NCBI GenBank assembly: GCA_913058245.1
Contig: CAJXQJ010000012.1
Span: 53,165-117,164 of the forward strand
Reading direction: 5' to 3'
Origin: an uncultured Colwellia sp.
GTDB lineage: Bacteria > Pseudomonadota > Gammaproteobacteria > Enterobacterales > Alteromonadaceae
Length of the DNA: 64,000 nucleotides
The notes beneath the pieces were generated by a model that saw nothing but the letters and a program-made list of their open reading frames with translations, did no database searches and was not told the DNA's origin. How positions within the stretch are numbered: position 1 is the stretch's first letter; each line of letters begins with the position of its first letter. Made by a program: the position numbers and the translations under genes. Below are positions 57,883-64,000 of the stretch, in pieces.

Positions 57883-59517
57883 GTGATGAATAATATATAT
57901 AACCAAGGTTTAGATAAGGTTGCTGCCAATAGCCAACCACTGACACCAATCAATTTTTTGAATCGAACTGCCGATGTTTACCCTGAAAAAATTGCAATTA
58001 TTCATGGTAAACAAAAAATTACTTACGATGAATACCGTAAAAATGTACGTCGTTTAGCATCAGGCCTTATAAAGTATGGTGTAAAACCCGGGCAAACAGT
58101 GAGTATCATGGCGGCCAATATACCAGCCTTTCTTGATGCTCATTACGGTGTGCCGTTAACGGGTGCTGTACTAAATGCTATAAACATCCGTCTTGATGCA
58201 GAGAATATTGCATTTATTCTCGATCATGGAGAATGTGATGTTCTGCTTACTGATACAGCGTTTTCTGGTGTTATTAAGCAAGCATTGGCGATATCAAAAC
58301 GAAAGCCGTTAGTGATTGATATTGACGATGTTGAAGGCCCGGGCGGTGAACATTTGGGTAATATTGAGTATCAAGAATTATTAAACCAAGGTGATGAAAA
58401 CTTCCAAGGTTCACTAATTCATGATGAATGGCAAGCATTAGCACTTAATTATACTTCGGGCACAACTGGAAATCCTAAAGGTGTGGTGTACTCACATCGC
58501 GGTGCGTACTTGAATGCAATTGGTCATAACTTTATTTGGCCGACGGATAATAAAACCGTTTATTTATGGACATTACCCTTATTTCATTGCAACGGTTGGT
58601 GTTTTCCTTGGACGATAGTGGCGGTTGGCGGCACACAAGTTTGTTTAAGGCAGGTCGAAGTAGGGGCTATTGTTAATTCGATGATTGAAAATAAGGTTTC
58701 CCATTTTTGTGGTGCGCCAATTGTACTCAATATGATTCTTAATGCTGAGCAACAACTTCTAAGCCAATTACCTAACAATATTAAAGCGATGACTGCTGGT
58801 GCTCCACCTCCTGCTGCGGTAATAAAAGGAATAGAAAAGCTAGGTATAGAAATCACTCAAAGCTATGGATTAACAGAAGTCTATGGACCTTGTGTTGTTA
58901 GCGAATGGAAAGATGAGTGGGACAACAAGAGTGCTGATGAACGAGCAGCACTAAAAGCCCGACAAGGCGTTCGCTACCCAACTCAAGAGGAGGTCGATGT
59001 ACTTAACCCTGATACCATGGAGCCTGTGCGAGCTGATGGCGAAACGATAGGGGAAATTATGTTTCGCGGTAACACCACTATGAAAGGGTATTTGAAAAAT
59101 GACAAAGCAACCTATGAAGCGTTTGCTCATGGTTGGTTTCATTCTGGTGACTTAGCAGTTAAACACCCTGATGGCTATATTGAGATACGTGATCGCTCAA
59201 AAGATATCATTATTTCTGGTGGTGAGAATATTTCTTCTGTGGAAGTAGAAGGGGTGCTATACAAACATCCAGCAATTCTAGAAGCGGCAGTGGTTGCAAA
59301 AAAAGATGAAAAATGGGGAGAAACTCCTTGTGCATTTGTTGGGCTAAAAAGAGATCAGCAGTTATCAGAGCAAGATGTTATTGAGCACTGTCGAGCGCAT
59401 ATGGCGGGTTTTAAAGTACCTAAAACTATTATCTTTAGTGAGTTACCTAAAACGTCGACAGGTAAAGTACAAAAATTTGTATTACGACAAAAAATTAAAG
59501 AGCTGTTCGAAGTTTAG
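57883..59517 (+). CDS. AMP-dependent acyl-CoA synthetase/ligase
   Basis: LNYTSGTTGNPKGVVYSHRG; GWFHSGDLAVKHPDGYIEIRDRSKDIIISGGENISSVEVE; KTSTGKVQKFVLR. Confidence 0.95.
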   Translation: MMNNIYNQGLDKVAANSQPLTPINFLNRTADVYPEKIAIIHGKQKITYDEYRKNVRRLASGLIKYGVKPGQTVSIMAANIPAFLDAHYGVPLTGAVLNAINIRLDAENIAFILDHGECDVLLTDTAFSGVIKQALAISKRKPLVIDIDDVEGPGGEHLGNIEYQELLNQGDENFQGSLIHDEWQALALNYTSGTTGNPKGVVYSHRGAYLNAIGHNFIWPTDNKTVYLWTLPLFHCNGWCFPWTIVAVGGTQVCLRQVEVGAIVNSMIENKVSHFCGAPIVLNMILNAEQQLLSQLPNNIKAMTAGAPPPAAVIKGIEKLGIEITQSYGLTEVYGPCVVSEWKDEWDNKSADERAALKARQGVRYPTQEEVDVLNPDTMEPVRADGETIGEIMFRGNTTMKGYLKNDKATYEAFAHGWFHSGDLAVKHPDGYIEIRDRSKDIIISGGENISSVEVEGVLYKHPAILEAAVVAKKDEKWGETPCAFVGLKRDQQLSEQDVIEHCRAHMAGFKVPKTIIFSELPKTSTGKVQKFVLRQKIKELFEV

Positions 59518-59533
59518 AGCTTTAACATTTATT

Positions 59534-59570
59534 AAAACGGTAATTGCTTACAGCTGTTACCGTTTTTTTT
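59534..59570 (+). terminator. Terminator after acyl-CoA ligase
   Basis: AAAACGGTAA...TTACCGTTTTTTTT. Confidence 0.8.
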
Positions 59571-59651
59571 TACTAATTATGTTGTTTTTCGTTTAAAAAC
59601 GTATAATCCCCGATAAGTTATCTTTTTACTTATTAGCGAAAATAGAATTCA

Positions 59652-61102
<1,451 letters not shown>

Positions 61103-61249
61103 CCTCGCTGTATTCTTATAACGTACAAGCAATGCAAAGAATAAAAGTCTTTATTTTAAGTTGTTGTTTGTGCGTTTAGTCACAAAACCTAAGCATTTTT
61201 TATTACTTTCAATATAAAACCACAATTATTTTGCGGTTTCTCACAAACC

Positions 61250-61263
61250 TTGCGCTAGATCAA
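61250..61263. promoter_or_regulatory. FNR/CRP-family-like site TTGCGCTAGATCAA upstream of ompW-like gene
   Basis: Identical to 12320-12333. Confidence 0.5.
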
Positions 61264-61345
61264 TTACTCTATTAATTCGCAGGCGTAAAATTACCTCATT
61301 AACGAAATCCAATATTCTTTATATTTAACAAAAGGTAATGCGCTC

Positions 61346-62023
61346 ATGAAAACTTCAGTAATTAATGGATTAATTCTTTCCGCTCTTACATTATCTCCAC
61401 TTGCTTTAGCTAACCAAGCTGGCGATTTTATTGTTCGTGGTGGTGCAACGAACATCACGCCTGATAGTGGCAAATCTAACATTATGTTAGCGGGCGCTGA
61501 TTCTACAATGACGCTAACTGTTGATGACAACACTCAGTTAGGTTTGAACTTTGTTTATTTCTACGATAGCAACTGGGCAGTAGAGCTTTTAGCTGCTACA
61601 CCTTTTACGCACGATATTACCATTCAAGACCCTAACGCTGTTTTAGGTGTTGATGGCGCGAATTTAGGTGAAGTATCACACTTACCACCGACATTAAGTG
61701 CTTTGTACTATTTTGACACGAACTCAGCACTTAAGCCTTATGTAGGTGTTGGTATTAACTATACGGTTTTCTTTGATGAAGAATTTGCTGCTGCACCTAA
61801 GTCTTTAGGTTTAAGCAACTTAGAACTAGACGGTTCATTCGGCTTATCGGCGCAAGTTGGCGCTGATTATCACTTAGATGATAAATGGTCGTTAAATGCA
61901 TCAATTCGTTATATTGATATTGACTCTGACGCAACATTCGATGTTGGCGGTAACAATATAGGTAAAGCGGAAGTTAATGTTGACCCTATGGTTTATTCAC
62001 TAATGTTAGGCTACAAATTTTAA
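61346..62023 (+). CDS. ompW: OmpW family outer-membrane protein
   Basis: 225 aa; signal peptide; GDFIVRGGATNITPD; WAVELLAATPFTHDI; C-terminal YSLMLGYKF. Confidence 0.93.
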   Translation: MKTSVINGLILSALTLSPLALANQAGDFIVRGGATNITPDSGKSNIMLAGADSTMTLTVDDNTQLGLNFVYFYDSNWAVELLAATPFTHDITIQDPNAVLGVDGANLGEVSHLPPTLSALYYFDTNSALKPYVGVGINYTVFFDEEFAAAPKSLGLSNLELDGSFGLSAQVGADYHLDDKWSLNASIRYIDIDSDATFDVGGNNIGKAEVNVDPMVYSLMLGYKF

Positions 62024-62051
62024 TAAATTCTTAGCCAGATATTAATGATAT

Positions 62052-62080
62052 AAAAAGCAGTAATTTAGTTACTGCTTTTT
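62052..62080 (+). terminator. Terminator after ompW
   Basis: AAAAAGCAGTAA-tttag-TTACTGCTTTTT. Confidence 0.85.
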
Positions 62081-62139
62081 TGTTTTCATCTTTTCATAAC
62101 TGAGTTAGTCTACATTTAAACATTCAAGCCAGTAAACTT

Positions 62140-62958
62140 ATGGATCAATTTCGCGTTTTCGGTAATCCAATTGCCCAATCAAAATCCCCATCTATTCATC
62201 AACAATTTGCCATACAAACGAAGCAATCAATGAATTATCAAAGTGAATTAGTCGAATTAGATAAGTTTGATTTAGCGGTTCAAAACTTAATTGCTAATAA
62301 TGGTAAAGGTGCCAATGTTACAGCACCTTTTAAAGAACAAGCTTTTGCTTTGTGTGATCAGCTCAGTAAAAAAGCTAAACTTGCTGGAGCAGTCAATACT
62401 TTAATATTTTCTCAAGGCGTTATTTACGGTGATACGACTGATGGTATAGGCTTAGTGCATGACTTACTTAGGCATAGAGTTAAATTACGCGACAGTAAAA
62501 TTTTACTATTGGGGGCTGGTGGTGCAGCTAAAGGTGTTGTACAAGCGTTAATTGAGCAAGCGCCGCAATCATTAACCATTGCCAATAGAACATTAAGTAA
62601 AGCGAAGAATATTGCTGACCAATATCCTAAGTTCGACGTTAGGGCACTTACCTTTGAAGAAACTGAACATTTAAGCTTTGATGTTATAATTAATGCAACA
62701 TCAGCAGGGCTTTCAGGTGCAAGTTTACCTATATCATCACAAACATTGGCAAGTGCGAACACCTGTTATGATATGGTTTATGGTAAAAAGCCAACAGTAT
62801 TTTTAAAACAAGCAAAGCAGTTGGGTGTTGAGTGTGTACTTGATGGTCTGGGCATGTTGGTGGGGCAGGCGGCAGAAAGTTATTATTTATGGACAAATAT
62901 ACGCCCTGATGTTGAACCAGTTTTAACTATGCTAAGAGCAGAGCTTAACAATAACTAG
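62140..62958 (+). CDS. aroE: Shikimate dehydrogenase
   Basis: RVFGNPIAQSKSPSIHQQFA; GANVTAPFKEQAF; LLLGAGGAAKGVVQALI. Confidence 0.98.
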   Translation: MDQFRVFGNPIAQSKSPSIHQQFAIQTKQSMNYQSELVELDKFDLAVQNLIANNGKGANVTAPFKEQAFALCDQLSKKAKLAGAVNTLIFSQGVIYGDTTDGIGLVHDLLRHRVKLRDSKILLLGAGGAAKGVVQALIEQAPQSLTIANRTLSKAKNIADQYPKFDVRALTFEETEHLSFDVIINATSAGLSGASLPISSQTLASANTCYDMVYGKKPTVFLKQAKQLGVECVLDGLGMLVGQAAESYYLWTNIRPDVEPVLTMLRAELNNN

Positions 62959-62972
62959 AGAGAGTTACATTA

Positions 62973-63206
62973 ATGAACCAAGCCATCTTATTTAATGATG
63001 ATTTGAACTTTAGTCAAGAGCATGATGCTTGGTCTTTTACCGGGCAAATTTCAGGGCAAAGAATGACAATTTATTTTCATTCAATGCAACTAAAACAATT
63101 GGCTTCAATTGATCGTTGCTTAAAATATGATTTAGAAGAGGTAGCTGAACTCTGGCTCGAAAAAAATGAGCCAGAAGGAAACGAAATACATATCAATATG
63201 AGGTAA
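62973..63206 (+). CDS. yrdB: DUF1488/YrdB family protein
   Basis: 77 aa between aroE and yrdA, as in E. coli. Confidence 0.85.
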   Translation: MNQAILFNDDLNFSQEHDAWSFTGQISGQRMTIYFHSMQLKQLASIDRCLKYDLEEVAELWLEKNEPEGNEIHINMR

Positions 63207-63225
63207 AGCAATTCATTATTTCTAA

Positions 63226-63771
63226 CTAATAATTCTCTGATAAATATTCATCTTTTAATTCGACGTAGTTAATTGCAGATTGGAGAAGGAAGTTAGACTC
63301 GCTTTCTTTTAGCTTTCTTACTTGTTTTACAGGGTTGCCGACATATAAATATCCACTCTTTAATACTTTATTAGGCGGCACTAAACTACCTGCACCAATA
63401 AATACGTCATCTTCGATAATTGCACCATCCATAATAATAGCGCCCATCCCAACTAAAATCCTATTGCCGAGTTCACAGCCATGTAACATACATTTATGCC
63501 CGATCGTTACATTATCCCCAATGATAAGTGGGTTACCCTTAGGGTTATTGGTAGACTTCCTTGTAACATGCAGTACTGTGCCATCTTGAATGTTAGTATT
63601 TTCACCTATAGTAATAGTGTTGACATCACCTCTAGCAGCAACAAGAGGCCAAATACTTGAATGTTCTCCAATCGTAATGTCACCAACTAATACCGAAGAG
63701 TCGTCAATATAGACAGTTTTTGTAAAATTAGGGGTAATACCGCGATAACTACGTAAATCGTTTTTATACAT
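63226..63771 (-). CDS. yrdA: Gamma-carbonic-anhydrase-like hexapeptide-repeat protein
   Basis: Left-handed beta-helix repeats: SSIWPLVAARGDVNTITIGENTNIQDGTVLH. Confidence 0.95.
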   Translation of the reverse strand: MYKNDLRSYRGITPNFTKTVYIDDSSVLVGDITIGEHSSIWPLVAARGDVNTITIGENTNIQDGTVLHVTRKSTNNPKGNPLIIGDNVTIGHKCMLHGCELGNRILVGMGAIIMDGAIIEDDVFIGAGSLVPPNKVLKSGYLYVGNPVKQVRKLKESESNFLLQSAINYVELKDEYLSENY

Positions 63772-63939
63772 AAAGGTAAAATAATAGATAAATGATATTG
63801 GTATAATAGCAAAACTGAATTTAAGCAGAAAACTTGTTGCTAATAAAATATAGTTTCACCTATCAAATAGCCGTTAATTATCGTTATATATGATCCGAAA
63901 GCTCATATAGCACTCGCTTTGATTAATAAATCTTCAAAC

Positions 63940-64000
63940 AAACAGTTTTCTGCAAATTAAATGCATTTAGCTGTTGACGGCGGGCCAAAAATCTCTAAAA
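63940..64000 (+). promoter_or_regulatory. Probable rRNA operon promoter (truncated by window edge)
   Basis: AT-rich upstream region, TTGACG at 63974-63979, candidate -10 beginning TAAAA at 63996 (16-nt spacer); yrdA-rrn adjacency as in E. coli rrnD. Confidence 0.55.

Overview
64 kb origin-proximal segment of a low-GC gammaproteobacterium; gene content and order suggest Alteromonadales, Colwellia/Thalassotalea-like (taxonomy is inference). Left to right: 5' part of glmU (minus, runs off the edge); an accessory block (tex, LysE exporter, DcaP-like porin, an orphan acyl-CoA-synthetase C-terminal domain protein, an S9 peptidase, an ECF sigma/anti-sigma/DUF4097 module, YceI + cytochrome b561, DksA/TraR-like + YdcH-like proteins, a large Ig-like lipoprotein); the complete atp operon (atpIBEFHAGDC); parAB, rsmG, mnmG; oriC between mnmG and mioC; mnmE, yidC, yidD, rnpA, rpmH; dnaA-dnaN-recF-gyrB; glyQS; tusA; slt; pepQ-yigZ-trkH; trkA-rsmB-fmt-def; LysM protein-dprA-smg-yrdD; purEK; acyl-CoA ligase; tsaC-hemF; ompW; aroE-yrdB-yrdA; and a probable rRNA operon promoter at the last bases. 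Most of this is core chromosome. The most interesting signals are: two perfect 16-bp parS palindromes inside recF, both encoding FHVKH; a degenerate stand-alone AMP-ligase C-terminal domain next to twin TAGAC-N4-GTCTA dyads; a 39-bp direct repeat (terminator hairpin) bracketing a lipoprotein gene; two non-coding repeat-like elements (about 3969-4082 and 55048-55206); an identical FNR-like 14-mer upstream of two unlinked genes; and a multi-hairpin atpB-atpE intercistronic region. I found no clear novel defence system, CRISPR array or transposase.
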